Assembly (NCBI RefSeq): GCF_003112555.1
Contig: NZ_BEWB01000005.1
Location: 558,001 to 622,000, forward strand
Source of the DNA: Streptomyces coelicoflavus
Lineage (GTDB): Bacteria; Actinomycetota; Actinomycetes; Streptomycetales; Streptomycetaceae
Reading direction: 5' to 3'
DNA: 64,000 nucleotides
Shown: in pieces, positions 42,000 through 51,240 of the stretch
Position numbering within the stretch: position 1 is the first letter of the stretch
Layout of the letters: every line of letters starts with the position of its first letter
Notes under the pieces: model-generated
The model's database searches: none
Told to the model about the DNA's origin: nothing
What the model saw: only the letters and a program-made list of their open reading frames with translations
Translations under genes and position numbers: made by a program

Positions 42000-43478
42000 T
42001 CACTCGTCACGCTCCGCGACGACCCGGATCGTCTCCAGTGCCGGATCGGTCGGGTCCGGCAGGTACATCCCGGCCTCCAGACCGCTGCGCAGATAGCGCA
42101 GGACCGGCTCGGCCAGCCGCTCACCGGGCAGCACGGCCGGAATGCCCGGCGGATACGGCGTGATCATCTCCGCCGCGACCCTCCCCGAGGCCCGCTCCAG
42201 GGGCACGTCCTCGGTGGGGCCGAAGAAGGCGTCCCTAGGCAGGTCCACCTGCGGCATCCGCAGCTCGGCCGGGGAGGGCACCTCGACACGCGGCGCGGGC
42301 TCCAGGCCGCCGGCGGCGCGGGCCAGGTCCTTGAGGGCGGTGAGCAGTTCGTCCGCGGTCTCCCGGTCGTCGCCGTGGGTGATCTGCGCGCCGATGCGGC
42401 GGTGGTCGGTGATGTGGGCGACCACGCCGCGGTGCTCGCGCAGCCAGTCCGCCGCCTGGAAGCCCGGGACGCCGAGCCCGTCGAGGTCGATGACGACCGG
42501 CAGCGGATCGAAGCCGTGGGCCTTGCCGGGACCGCAGAAGTCGTCGCGGTCGTTGACGTGCATCCCGTCGATCTCCTCGATCGCCGCGCGCACGCTGGCC
42601 GCCAGCCTCAGCGCCCCGCCCATCAGCTCCTGGCCGCCGAGCGCCATCTGGCGGCGCCAGCCGTCCAGACCGGCGAAGATCAGTACCGAGGGGCTGGTGG
42701 TGCTCAGCAGGTCGGCGCGCATGCCGAGGACCTTCGGCTGCACCAGGTCGCCGCGCAGATGGAACACCGAGCCCTGTTCCAGACCGCTGCCCATCTTGTG
42801 GATGCTGGTCACACAGATGTCGGCGCCCGCGTCCATCGCCCAGGACGGCAGGTCGGGGTGGAAGGGCAGATGCGCGCCCCACGCCTCGTCGACGATCAGC
42901 GGCACCGAACGCCGGTGGCAGACCTCGGCCACGGCCCGCAGATCGGCACTCGCGCCGTACGGCGTCGGGCTCGTGACCAGGGCGCCCTTGGCGTCGGGAT
43001 GGGCGGCGAACGCCTCCTCGAACGCCTCCGCGGACGGCGGATGGGCCAGATGCCGCTCGGCGTCCCACCGCGGTTCGACCCAGACCGGTTCGATGCCGGA
43101 CAGGATCAGCCCCGAGACCACGGACTTGTGCGCGTCCCGGCCGATCAGCAGCTTCTCGTGCGGCCCCGCGACCGCCAGCATCGCCGCCTTCACCGACAGG
43201 GAGCTCCCGCACGTCGAGAAGAACGTGTGATCGGCGTGGACGGCGTCCGCCATCAGCTCCTGCGCGCGCTGCAGCACCCGCCCCCGGGTGAGCCGGTCGT
43301 CGAGCCCGGCCGTCGCCAGCACGTCGCCGTGGAACACCGCGTCGCCCAGCACCTCGCGCACCGCCGGGTCCGCGCCACGCGCCTGCTTGTGCCCGGGCGG
43401 CGTGAACGCCAGCCGCCCCTCACGGCGGTACTCGGCGAGGGCTTCCAGGACCGGTGCTCGGCGGTGATCGGCTGTCAT
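42000..43478 (-). CDS. Orn/Lys/Arg decarboxylase family PLP enzyme
   Basis: A 492-residue fold-type I PLP enzyme. FTPPGHKQARG near the N-terminus, HKSVVSGLILSG, VDEAWGAHLPFHP and the PLP lysine in TSIHKMGSGLEQGS are all present, as is the C-terminal ITPYPPGIPAVLPGE. The short length, without the N-terminal wing domain, fits the SpeA/YaaO-like group. It likely decarboxylates arginine, lysine or ornithine to a polyamine precursor. The lysE/lysG pair nearby is consistent with basic amino acid handling. Confidence 0.9.
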   Translation of the reverse strand: MTADHRRAPVLEALAEYRREGRLAFTPPGHKQARGADPAVREVLGDAVFHGDVLATAGLDDRLTRGRVLQRAQELMADAVHADHTFFSTCGSSLSVKAAMLAVAGPHEKLLIGRDAHKSVVSGLILSGIEPVWVEPRWDAERHLAHPPSAEAFEEAFAAHPDAKGALVTSPTPYGASADLRAVAEVCHRRSVPLIVDEAWGAHLPFHPDLPSWAMDAGADICVTSIHKMGSGLEQGSVFHLRGDLVQPKVLGMRADLLSTTSPSVLIFAGLDGWRRQMALGGQELMGGALRLAASVRAAIEEIDGMHVNDRDDFCGPGKAHGFDPLPVVIDLDGLGVPGFQAADWLREHRGVVAHITDHRRIGAQITHGDDRETADELLTALKDLARAAGGLEPAPRVEVPSPAELRMPQVDLPRDAFFGPTEDVPLERASGRVAAEMITPYPPGIPAVLPGERLAEPVLRYLRSGLEAGMYLPDPTDPALETIRVVAERDE

Positions 43479-43564
43479 GCCGCCCGGTTTCCCGTCCGGC
43501 GCTCCGTCAATCCGTCCCGAGGCGGCCGCTCACCGCGCGTTCCGGCCGTCCGTCCCGAGGTCCC

Positions 43565-43780
43565 TCACCGCGCGTTCCGGCCCGGGGTCAGCACCTCGTC
43601 GAGCACCCGCAGGACGGCCTCGTACGCCACCGTCCGTACGGCGGCCTCCCGCGAGCCCTCCGGGTCGGTCGGCCGCAGCTCCTCGCTGCGCGCCCGCCAG
43701 CTGCGCCCCTCCTCCAGCGCACAGGCCCGCGCCCGGTGCATGCGGCGCAGCAGTTCGTCCGAGTCCACAACATCCGTCAT
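43565..43780 (-). CDS. Small helical hypothetical protein
   Basis: A 71-residue mostly helical protein, rich in Arg and Glu (RRMHRARACALEEGRSWRAR). No family is recognised. It has GGAG just upstream of the ATG at 43780 and coding-like codon use, with a gap of 86 bp to the decarboxylase start. Function unknown. Confidence 0.55.
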   Translation of the reverse strand: MTDVVDSDELLRRMHRARACALEEGRSWRARSEELRPTDPEGSREAAVRTVAYEAVLRVLDEVLTPGRNAR

Positions 43781-43930
43781 GCACTCCGCGTACCCCGCAG
43801 GGCGCCCGGATCCCTTGGGCCGCAAGGAGGACCGAAGGTTTGCCGGTACCGGCAGAGGTCAGCCGACAGTGACGGGGCCGCACGGCGCGCACGCCGGCGA
43901 ACCGAACCGGACCTACCAGGGAGCCGACGG

Positions 43931-44386
43931 ATGAGCGAGAGGGACACCACCCGACCCGTCGAACGGCGAAGCACGGACCCGCACCACCGGTGCGGGCCGT
44001 GCAGGCCCGCCGACGCGCGCAAGGCGGTCGAGCACGCCGTCACCGAGTGCCGCGGTCTCCACGGCACCGCGTCCTGCGACGTGCGCGCCCTGTCGGACGC
44101 CCTGCTCGTGGCCTCGGAACTGACCACCAACGCCATCCTGCACGGCGGCGGCATCACCGATTTCCAGGTCGACGTCGTGGGACCCGGAGCGCACCCGGGA
44201 GTGCTGCTGTCGGTGTGCGACCGCAGCCACGACCTCCCGGTGGCCGTGCCGCCCACCGACGACCGCGGCCACCGGCGCCTCGGCGGCCGGGGCTGGCCGA
44301 TCGTGTGCCGGCTGGCCCGCGAGGTGCGCGTGGCAGATCTTCCCTCGGGAGGCAAGTGCATCACCGTCGTCGTTCCGCTGTCCTGA
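43931..44386 (+). CDS. RsbW-like ATP-binding anti-sigma regulator
   Basis: A 151-residue GHKL ATPase. The N-box is VASELTTNAILHGGG and the G-region is LGGRGWPIVCRLA. Its predicted job is binding a SigB-type sigma factor or phosphorylating STAS antagonists. GGGAG is seven bases from the ATG. Only 186 bp upstream of the second sigma gene and co-directional, so it is the likely cognate partner of that sigma. Cys residues in HRCGPCRP could give redox sensitivity (inference). Confidence 0.82.
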   Translation: MSERDTTRPVERRSTDPHHRCGPCRPADARKAVEHAVTECRGLHGTASCDVRALSDALLVASELTTNAILHGGGITDFQVDVVGPGAHPGVLLSVCDRSHDLPVAVPPTDDRGHRRLGGRGWPIVCRLAREVRVADLPSGGKCITVVVPLS

Positions 44387-44572
44387 TGACTTTTGGAAAA
44401 GCGGAGTTTGTTCCACCGGGGCAGGGGCAGTCGCAGATTCGTGCTTCGGACCGGAGGCGCAGCAGCGGGAGCGGTACGGCTGTTTCGGACACTCCGGCTG
44501 TGCCGGGGCCACCCCGGACAGCGCCGTTCCCGCGGAAAGTCCCCTGAGACCACCGTTCAGGAGCGAATCCGC

Positions 44573-45442
44573 ATGCTCATAGAAACGCCCACCATCCGTC
44601 CCGGTACCACCCCCCGGCCCACCGACGACCCCTCCGCCGCCCCGGCCCGCCGCCGGCACGACGACGCCCCCGACACCATGGCCCTCTTCGGCCGGCTGGC
44701 GGGACTGGCCGACGGACCCGAACGGGACGCCGTGCGCGACGAACTGGTCACGGCCTGGCTGCCCATGGCCCACCGGATCGCCGGACGGTTCCGGGACCGC
44801 GGCGAATCCCTCGAGGACCTCCGCCAGGTGGCGGCGCTCGGCCTGGTCAAGGCCATCGACCGCTTCGACCCCGGCCGGGGAGCCTTCGAGAGCTACGCCG
44901 TCCCCACCATCACCGGTGAGGTCAAGCGCCACTTCCGCGACCGGATGTGGGCCCTGAGGGTGCCCCGCCGGGTCCAGGAACTGCGCAACAAGGTGCGCGT
45001 CGCCCGCCGGGAACTCGTCCAGAGCCCGGGCAGTCCCGAACCCTCGGTGGCCGCCCTCGCCGCCCACACCGGGCTGACCGAGGAAGAGGTCGGCGCCGGC
45101 ATGGAGGCGCTGGAGAGCTTCAGCACCCTGTCGCTGGACGCCGAACTGTCGGCCGGCGACGACGGCTACAGCCTCGCGGACACCCTCGGCGCCGCCGACG
45201 CCTCGTACGACACCGTGATCGACCGGGAGTCCGCCAAGGAGGGCCTGCGCAGGCTGCCCGAACGTGAGCGCGCCATTCTCTACATGCGCTTCTTCGAGGA
45301 CATGACGCAGAGCCGGATCGCGGACTGCCTGGGCATCTCGCAGATGCACGTCTCGCGGCTGATCAGCCGCAGCTGCGCCCGCGTGCGCGACGAGGCGATG
45401 GGGGAGCGGGCCACCCGCCCCGGCCACGCGGTGCGCACTTGA
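44573..45442 (+). CDS. sigM: SigB/SigF-family RNA polymerase sigma factor
   Basis: A 289-residue sigma factor with region 2 DLRQVAALGLVKAIDRFDPG and VPTITGEVKRHFRDRMW, region 3 around SVAALAAHTGLTEEEV, and region 4 helix-turn-helix TQSRIADCLGISQMHVSRLI. AGGAG at nine bases supports ATG 44573. It is related to, but clearly diverged from, the sigma at 11360. Location and partner resemble S. coelicolor sigM from memory, hence the symbol. Regulation is likely post-translational by the upstream RsbW-like protein. Confidence 0.85.
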   Translation: MLIETPTIRPGTTPRPTDDPSAAPARRRHDDAPDTMALFGRLAGLADGPERDAVRDELVTAWLPMAHRIAGRFRDRGESLEDLRQVAALGLVKAIDRFDPGRGAFESYAVPTITGEVKRHFRDRMWALRVPRRVQELRNKVRVARRELVQSPGSPEPSVAALAAHTGLTEEEVGAGMEALESFSTLSLDAELSAGDDGYSLADTLGAADASYDTVIDRESAKEGLRRLPERERAILYMRFFEDMTQSRIADCLGISQMHVSRLISRSCARVRDEAMGERATRPGHAVRT

Positions 45443-45498
45443 GGAGCCGGACGGACGACACGCCGGACGGGCCCGGGGACCAGGGAGGGACGAGACGG

Positions 45499-45744
45499 AT
45501 GCTGATGCCACACCCCGAGGTACTGCGCAGGCTCCTGGAGGAGTACGAGGCGGCCGCGGTGGACGAGCCCGCCGGCGCGACGGGCGAGCCGGGCCCGCGG
45601 ACCCGGGACCTGGCCTACACGCTGTGCGTGTCGACCGGCACGCGGGACGTGACGCGGGCCCTGGACGCCGCCCGGCGCCAACTGGCCGGGCCGCCGGAGC
45701 CGGCTACCGCGCCCGGCGCCGCGCCCGTCGGCGTGGCGGACTGA
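45499..45744 (+). CDS. DUF5133 small protein
   Basis: An 81-residue protein beginning MLMPHPEVLRRLLEEYE and ending after YTLCVSTGTRDVTRALDAA, the hallmark of DUF5133, a family found in Streptomyces next to regulators. Function unknown. The ATG at 45499 has GGAGGG upstream. Begins 56 bp after the sigma gene and is probably co-transcribed with it. Confidence 0.82.
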   Translation: MLMPHPEVLRRLLEEYEAAAVDEPAGATGEPGPRTRDLAYTLCVSTGTRDVTRALDAARRQLAGPPEPATAPGAAPVGVAD

Positions 45745-45922
45745 CGAGGGACCCGGGGGACGCACGGACGTCGGACCGGCAGGAGACGAACGGACCAGGA
45801 CGACGGGGCGCGACACCACGGCTGCCCGTACCCGCCCGACGGTGTACGGGCAGCCGCACGCCGGCAGCCGCACGGTGTGCGAGGGAGAAGCCGGGGCATC
45901 CGGAGTCCGGGAGGGGATCCAC

Positions 45923-46756
45923 ATGAACGCACGTGTCCTGACAGCCACCGGACGAAGCCGCGCCCGACGGGCCGCGAACGGGTCGGCGGCCGAGGGAGCC
46001 GCCCGGGCCGGGCTCACCGCCCGCGGCGTCATCTACCTGCTGGTCGGCGTCCTGGCCCTGCGGATCGCCTTCGGAGCCGGAAACCGGCAGGCGGACCGGG
46101 GCGGCGCCCTGGCCGAGCTGTCGGACAAGCCGTTCGGGGCCGTGCTGCTCTGGGCGCTCGGCGCCGGGCTGGCCGGCATGGCCCTGTGGCGGCTGTCCGA
46201 GGCGCTCTTCGGCGTCACCGGCAAGGACGGCCACACCCTGCGCAAGCGCCTCCCCGCCGCCGCCCGCTGCGTGTTCTACACGTTCGTCGCCTACTCCGTA
46301 CTGGCCTTCGCGGCCGGCGCCGGCGGCAGCGGATCCAGCGACCGGCAGTCCCGGGACGTCACGGCCAGGGTGATGGAGATGCCCGCGGGCCGCTGGCTCG
46401 TGGGCATCGCCGGGGCCGCGATCGTCGTCGCCGGAGCGGTGATCGGCATACAGGCGGCCCGCCGCACCTTCCGCAAGAAGATGAGACTCGGCGGACTGGG
46501 CCCGCGCACCCGGCGGCTGGTCGACGTCACCGGAGTCGCCGGCGGGGCCGCCCGCGGTCTCGTCTTCGCCGGGGCGGGAGCCTTCGCCGTACGGGCCGCC
46601 GTCGACTACGAACCGGAGCGGGCCAAGGGACTGGACGACACCCTCCGCTCCTTCGCCGGCACCTCCCTCGGCCCCTGGCTGCTGGCCTGCGTCGCCGCGG
46701 GCCTGGTCCTCTTCGGTGTCTTCTCCTTCGCGCTCGCCCGGCTGCGGAGGGTCTGA
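45923..46756 (+). CDS. DUF1206 membrane protein
   Basis: A 277-residue protein with six hydrophobic segments in three repeated pairs. Each pair begins with an ARxGL-type motif (AARAGLTARGVIYLLVG, AARCVFYTFVAYSVLA, AARGLVFAGAGAFAV). This threefold repeat is DUF1206. Function unknown. GGGAGGGG precedes the ATG at 45923. Lies between a sigma locus and a transporter. Confidence 0.88.
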   Translation: MNARVLTATGRSRARRAANGSAAEGAARAGLTARGVIYLLVGVLALRIAFGAGNRQADRGGALAELSDKPFGAVLLWALGAGLAGMALWRLSEALFGVTGKDGHTLRKRLPAAARCVFYTFVAYSVLAFAAGAGGSGSSDRQSRDVTARVMEMPAGRWLVGIAGAAIVVAGAVIGIQAARRTFRKKMRLGGLGPRTRRLVDVTGVAGGAARGLVFAGAGAFAVRAAVDYEPERAKGLDDTLRSFAGTSLGPWLLACVAAGLVLFGVFSFALARLRRV

Positions 46757-46784
46757 GCGGCCCGGCACGGGGAACACGGGGCGA

Positions 46785-47219
46785 ATGAACGAACACGAGA
46801 TTCCTCCGCCGGACGGACGTCCCGTGGACGTCTACCTCGACCTCCTGCGCGTTCGCATGCCGAACGACGACTACCAGCTGCTGCTCAGCGTGGTGGAACC
46901 GGTCCTCCAGGCGATCGACGAGCAGCAGATGCCGACCATCGACTTCTCCCTGGACGGGGACAACGCCGAGGCGCTGCCCCAGGAGATCAGGGACGAGGCC
47001 GCACTGGTCATCGCCACCGCCGTCACCGGACGTCTCGACAACGAGGTCGTCGAGATCGACACCGACGAGACCGGCCCGGTCCGGGTCGTCACCGACGCGG
47101 CCACCGCCTCCGACCCCGAGCGCCTCGGCGAGATCGCCGACTACCTCAAGGAACGCCACCAGCAGAACGAGGAACTGCGCGGCATCGCCGAGGCCAGCGG
47201 TCTGCCCAGCGACTTCTGA
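46785..47219 (+). CDS. Hypothetical acidic protein
   Basis: A 144-residue acidic protein with no recognised domain. The middle (PQEIRDEAALVIATAVTGRLDNEVVEID) looks like a helix-strand unit. The start at ATG 46785 is supported by the conserved-looking N-terminus but has only a weak ribosome binding site. It follows the DUF1206 gene by 28 bp and may be co-expressed. Confidence 0.6.
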   Translation: MNEHEIPPPDGRPVDVYLDLLRVRMPNDDYQLLLSVVEPVLQAIDEQQMPTIDFSLDGDNAEALPQEIRDEAALVIATAVTGRLDNEVVEIDTDETGPVRVVTDAATASDPERLGEIADYLKERHQQNEELRGIAEASGLPSDF

Positions 47220-47242
47220 CCCTCACCACCCGGGTGGGACCG

Positions 47243-49501
47243 TCACCGCTGCGGCGCCCTGACGGGCACACCCAGCGGCCGGGCGAGGCCGACCACCGCC
47301 TCGTCCAGCCGCTCCAGGTGCCGCAGCACCCGGCCCGTGATGCGGCCGTAGCGCGCCACCCCGGCGGCGTCCGGCTCCAGCAGCGAGGCGATGCTCGGCC
47401 CGGTCTCCACCTCCGTCCCCGCGTCGTCGTCGGCGACATGGGCGGCGATCGCCTCGATGTTGCGCACCGTGCGCCGCACCGCGCCGCGCAGCCGCGGGTC
47501 GGCCGCGATCGACGGATGGGTGGGCAGCAGTTCGGCGGTCGCCGCCAGCGACCGCGCGTGATAGGCACAGGTCTCCAGCAGCGCCACCACGTACTGGGCC
47601 GTGTCGCGCCTGGCCCGCAGCGGCGTGATCGGGTGGGTCAGCGGCTGGGTGGCGGCGCGCAGATCGCCGAGCGCCTGGTCCAGGTCGCGCGCCGTGTCCA
47701 GCAGATCGGCCTCCGGGCCGCCGCTGAGCTGGTCGACGGCACCCTCCGTCACGTCGGTGAGCCGCTCCAGGACCGTGCCGAGCAGTTCGTTCGTACGCCG
47801 GTCGGTGCGGATCGGCAGCACCAGCGCCGCCGCCACGATCCCGCAGGCCGCGCCGAGCGCCGTCTCCTCCACCCGCAGCAGCAGCACCGACATGCTGTAG
47901 GTGTGCAGCAGCGTGTACAGCAGCCCGAGCATCGCGGTGACGAAGAACGACATCAGCGTGTAGGACAGCGGCGCCGTGTAGAACATCGCGAAGATCAGCA
48001 CCAGCACCAGGCCGAACGCCGTCCAGGTGTGGTTGCCGACCAGACCGGCCAGCACGATGCCCGCCACCACGCCCAGCACGGTGCCCAGCAGCCGGCGGTA
48101 GCCCTTGACGAGGATCTCACCGGTGGAAGCGGTGTTGATGAAGACGATCCAGCAGGTGAGCACCGCCCAGTACCAGCGCTGCGTGGACAGCAGCTCCCCG
48201 CCGGCGATGGCCAGCGACGACCCCACGGCCACCTGCACCGCGGCGCGCGTGGTGGGCCGCCGCAGCCCGGTCTGCTCCTCCTCCGGCGCCGCCTCCTCGC
48301 CGGCGTCGATGGCCGCGTCCTCGGCGTCCAGTTCCTCGCGGGACCTGGCGGTGGCCGGTGAGTCGTCGGACTCGTCCTGCGGCCCGTCCAGCGCGATCCT
48401 GAGGCCCATGACGGCGCGCGCCGTCTCGCCGATGCCCCGGAACACGTCCTGGACGGCGGCGGTCGCCTCGGGCAGGTTCTCCTCGTCCCGGTAGCCGAGC
48501 AGCCGGTTGCGCAGATGGGACAGCGCGGTGCCGCGTGCCTCGGCGGGCGGGCGCAGCACCAGGGCGCGCAGCGCCGTCAGATCGCGGCGCAGCGTCTCCG
48601 TGGCCTCGCCGGGCGCCGGCGAACTGCCCACGCTGGGGGCGGGCGCGCCCGGCAGGTGCAGGGTCAGGGTGTCCGCCCGCTCGGCGCTGCGCGCGGTCAG
48701 CAGCAGCAGACCGAGTCGCTCGGCGGCGATCTCGGCGTCCGCGATGCGCCGCTGCACCAGGCGTGCCGTGGACGCGTCGGGCGTGCCCTCCTCCAGCCGC
48801 GACTGGATCAGAAGGGCCGTCTCGTGCAGGCGCGCGGTGCCCTCGCGCAGCCGCTCCAGCGTCTTGTCGATGGCGTCGGGACCGGCGTCCAGCAACTCGA
48901 TCTGCGTGGCGATCAGCTGGGCCAGCCGGGCCCGGAACGCCTGCCGCAGCAGGCCCAGGATGCGCGCCGGCGTCGCCGGGACCACCCCGAAACGCACCAC
49001 CGCGCTGGACGCGAACGCCACCGCGACGGCGGCCCACAGCCCCGGCAGCCCGGACACCTTCCCGCCGACGAACAGCGACACGAAGTAGACCTGGAAGCCG
49101 ATCAGCCCGAGGGCCGTGCCCCGGTCGCCGAACCGGCGGACGAAGACCGCGCAGAAGATGAGGACGACGAAGAAGGCGTCCCCGATGACGACCCGTGAGG
49201 CGAGCAGGGTGCTCAGCGAGACCGAGGCCAGGGCGACGGGCAGGCCGAGCGCCAGCGTGACGGCCTGCGGACCCGGTTCCTTCTCCCGGATGGCGAAGGT
49301 CGCGACCATCGCCGTCATGGCGCCCGCCACCAGATGCTTGACGTCCACGCCGGACAGGGCGAGCACACCCAGCGTCAGCGCGATGGCGCCGACCGTCCGC
49401 AAGCCCGCCGTCAGCCGCAACAGCCCGGGGTCGGACGCGGCGACGCGGTCGCGCAGCCGTGTCCGCGCCGGGCGTCCCGCTGCCTTCACGCCGCCGAACA
49501 C
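47243..49501 (-). CDS. FUSC-family (aromatic acid exporter-like) membrane protein
   Basis: A 752-residue protein of two halves, each with about five helices followed by a cytoplasmic helical domain. The second half carries STQRWYWAVLTCWIVFINTASTGE and LGTVLGVVAGIVLAGLVG, the FUSC motif. Relatives export fusaric acid or aromatic carboxylates. The GTG at 49501 has GGGAGA directly before it, which is close; GTG 49489 (12 bases away) is an alternative. Confidence 0.87.
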   Translation of the reverse strand: MFGGVKAAGRPARTRLRDRVAASDPGLLRLTAGLRTVGAIALTLGVLALSGVDVKHLVAGAMTAMVATFAIREKEPGPQAVTLALGLPVALASVSLSTLLASRVVIGDAFFVVLIFCAVFVRRFGDRGTALGLIGFQVYFVSLFVGGKVSGLPGLWAAVAVAFASSAVVRFGVVPATPARILGLLRQAFRARLAQLIATQIELLDAGPDAIDKTLERLREGTARLHETALLIQSRLEEGTPDASTARLVQRRIADAEIAAERLGLLLLTARSAERADTLTLHLPGAPAPSVGSSPAPGEATETLRRDLTALRALVLRPPAEARGTALSHLRNRLLGYRDEENLPEATAAVQDVFRGIGETARAVMGLRIALDGPQDESDDSPATARSREELDAEDAAIDAGEEAAPEEEQTGLRRPTTRAAVQVAVGSSLAIAGGELLSTQRWYWAVLTCWIVFINTASTGEILVKGYRRLLGTVLGVVAGIVLAGLVGNHTWTAFGLVLVLIFAMFYTAPLSYTLMSFFVTAMLGLLYTLLHTYSMSVLLLRVEETALGAACGIVAAALVLPIRTDRRTNELLGTVLERLTDVTEGAVDQLSGGPEADLLDTARDLDQALGDLRAATQPLTHPITPLRARRDTAQYVVALLETCAYHARSLAATAELLPTHPSIAADPRLRGAVRRTVRNIEAIAAHVADDDAGTEVETGPSIASLLEPDAAGVARYGRITGRVLRHLERLDEAVVGLARPLGVPVRAPQR

Positions 49502-49620
49502 TCTCCCGATTCAGCCGGCCCTCACAGCCGGTTCCAGCCATGTCCCGGCCGGTTCACGCCGAGATCCACTTCTCAGCATGTCATGCCCCGGTCCGGCACG
49601 GGCCGCGGGGGCGACCGCGG

Positions 49621-50997
49621 TCACAACTCCGCCCGGTCCGCCCCCTCGACCCGCTCCCGCACCTGTTCCGGCGTCAGATAGGCGTCGGTGTACTCGAAGT
49701 CCTTGAGCTTGGCCGGCTTGCGGGCCTGGAAACCGGTGCGTACGAAATCGTCCCCCGCGATCGCGTTCAGCGCCCAGTCGGCCGCCACCCGCGCCTTGGC
49801 CACCCCCGTGCGCAGCGCCGACCAGTGGTACCCGCGGGCCACCGCCTGCGCGGGCAGGCCCTTCAGCTCGACGCCGAGCGGCTTGGAGACCGCGTCGGCG
49901 CCGCCGAGGTCGACGACGAGACCGAGGTCCTTGTGCACGTACGGCCGCATCGGCTGGTTGCGCAGAGTGGCGATGAGGTTCTCGGCGACGTGCCGGCCCT
50001 GCCGCATGGCGTGCTGCGCGGTGGGCGGGCAGACGGCACCCTCCTGTCCCTTGGCGAGGTCGGGCACGGCCGCGGAGTCGCCGAGCGCGAACACCCCGTC
50101 GTGGTCCGGCAGGCACATCTCCGCGGTGACCGCGAGCCGTCCCTTGACCGTCTCCGCGCCGAGCGTGGCGATCAGCGGGCTCGCGACCACGCCCGCCGTC
50201 CAGATCAGCGTGCGGGTGGGCACCACCCGGCCGTCCGTGAAGGTGACCTCCTCCTCCCCGGCCTTGGCGATGGACACGCCCAGGGAGATCTCGATGCCGC
50301 GCCGCGTGAGGATCCGCTGCGCGTCCCGCCCGAGCTGCTCGCCCAGCTCCGGCATCAGCTTCGGCGCGATGTCGATCAGATGCCACTTGATCAGCGCCGG
50401 GTCCAGCCGCGTGTAGCGCTTGACGGCCGCGTGCGTCAGCCGTTGCAGGCACGCCGCGGTCTCGGTGCCCGCGTAGCCGCCGCCCACCACCACGAACTGC
50501 AGCCGGGACGCGCGCTCCACGGGGTCCTCGCTGGCGTCGGCGAGGTCCAGCTGGGAGATGACGTGATCGCGGACGTAGGCGGCCTCCGCGAGCGTCTTCA
50601 TGCCGAACGCGTGGTCGGTCAGTCCGGGGATGTCGAAGGTGCGGGTGATGCTGCCGGGCGCCAGCACGATGTAGTCGTAGGGCTCGTTGACGATCCGGTC
50701 GGTGATGGTGCGCACCACGCAGACCTTCGCCTTCAGGTCCACGCCGATGGCGCCGCCCGGGATGATCCGGGTCCGGTACCTGCTGCTGCGGCGCAGCGAG
50801 AGCGCGATCGACTGGGGGGTGAGCACCCCGGCGGCGACGTGCGGCAGCAACGGCAGATAGAGCTGGTAGGAGAACGGGGTCACCAGAGTGATCTCGGCCT
50901 CGCTCGGCGAGAGCCTGCGTTCCAGACGACGGACGCACTCCACGCCGGCGAAACCTGCGCCGACCACCAGGATCCTGGGTCGTGTCACGGTGTTCAT
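49621..50997 (-). CDS. ndh: Type II NADH dehydrogenase
   Basis: A 458-residue single-subunit flavoprotein that passes electrons from NADH to quinone without pumping protons. FAD motif ILVVGAGFAGVECVRRLE, second dinucleotide motif FVVVGGGYAGTETAA, GVFALGDSAAVPDL, and a C-terminal amphipathic region (QARKPAKLKDFEY) for membrane attachment. AGGAAGGG precedes the ATG at 50997. Starts 243 bp beyond the 3' end of the rsb-type operon, separated by a terminator. Confidence 0.9.
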   Translation of the reverse strand: MNTVTRPRILVVGAGFAGVECVRRLERRLSPSEAEITLVTPFSYQLYLPLLPHVAAGVLTPQSIALSLRRSSRYRTRIIPGGAIGVDLKAKVCVVRTITDRIVNEPYDYIVLAPGSITRTFDIPGLTDHAFGMKTLAEAAYVRDHVISQLDLADASEDPVERASRLQFVVVGGGYAGTETAACLQRLTHAAVKRYTRLDPALIKWHLIDIAPKLMPELGEQLGRDAQRILTRRGIEISLGVSIAKAGEEEVTFTDGRVVPTRTLIWTAGVVASPLIATLGAETVKGRLAVTAEMCLPDHDGVFALGDSAAVPDLAKGQEGAVCPPTAQHAMRQGRHVAENLIATLRNQPMRPYVHKDLGLVVDLGGADAVSKPLGVELKGLPAQAVARGYHWSALRTGVAKARVAADWALNAIAGDDFVRTGFQARKPAKLKDFEYTDAYLTPEQVRERVEGADRAEL

Positions 50998-51188
50998 CCC
51001 TTCCTGCGGCTCCGGGGCGGTCCGCCGCGAACGCCATTCGCCTGCCCGAGGATCGCCTCTTCGCACCTCGCCGATGTCACCTCGCCCCATGTCACCGTGC
51101 CCGGACCGCTTCGGCCAGCCGGGTGCGGCAGGCAGGCGACACGGCCCGGTGCGGGCAGGGGACAGGCCCGGTCACCACCATGCCCCGC

Positions 51189-51213
51189 CCCGCCCGGGAA
51201 CGCACCGGGCGGG
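51189..51213 (-). terminator. Terminator of the stressosome-like operon
   Basis: A 9-bp G+C stem (51189-51197 with 51205-51213) with a 7-nt loop, 28 nt past the last stop codon of the operon and before the ndh promoter region. Confidence 0.6.
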
Positions 51214-51240
51214 AGCGAACCGCGTGAAAACGGTGCGGGG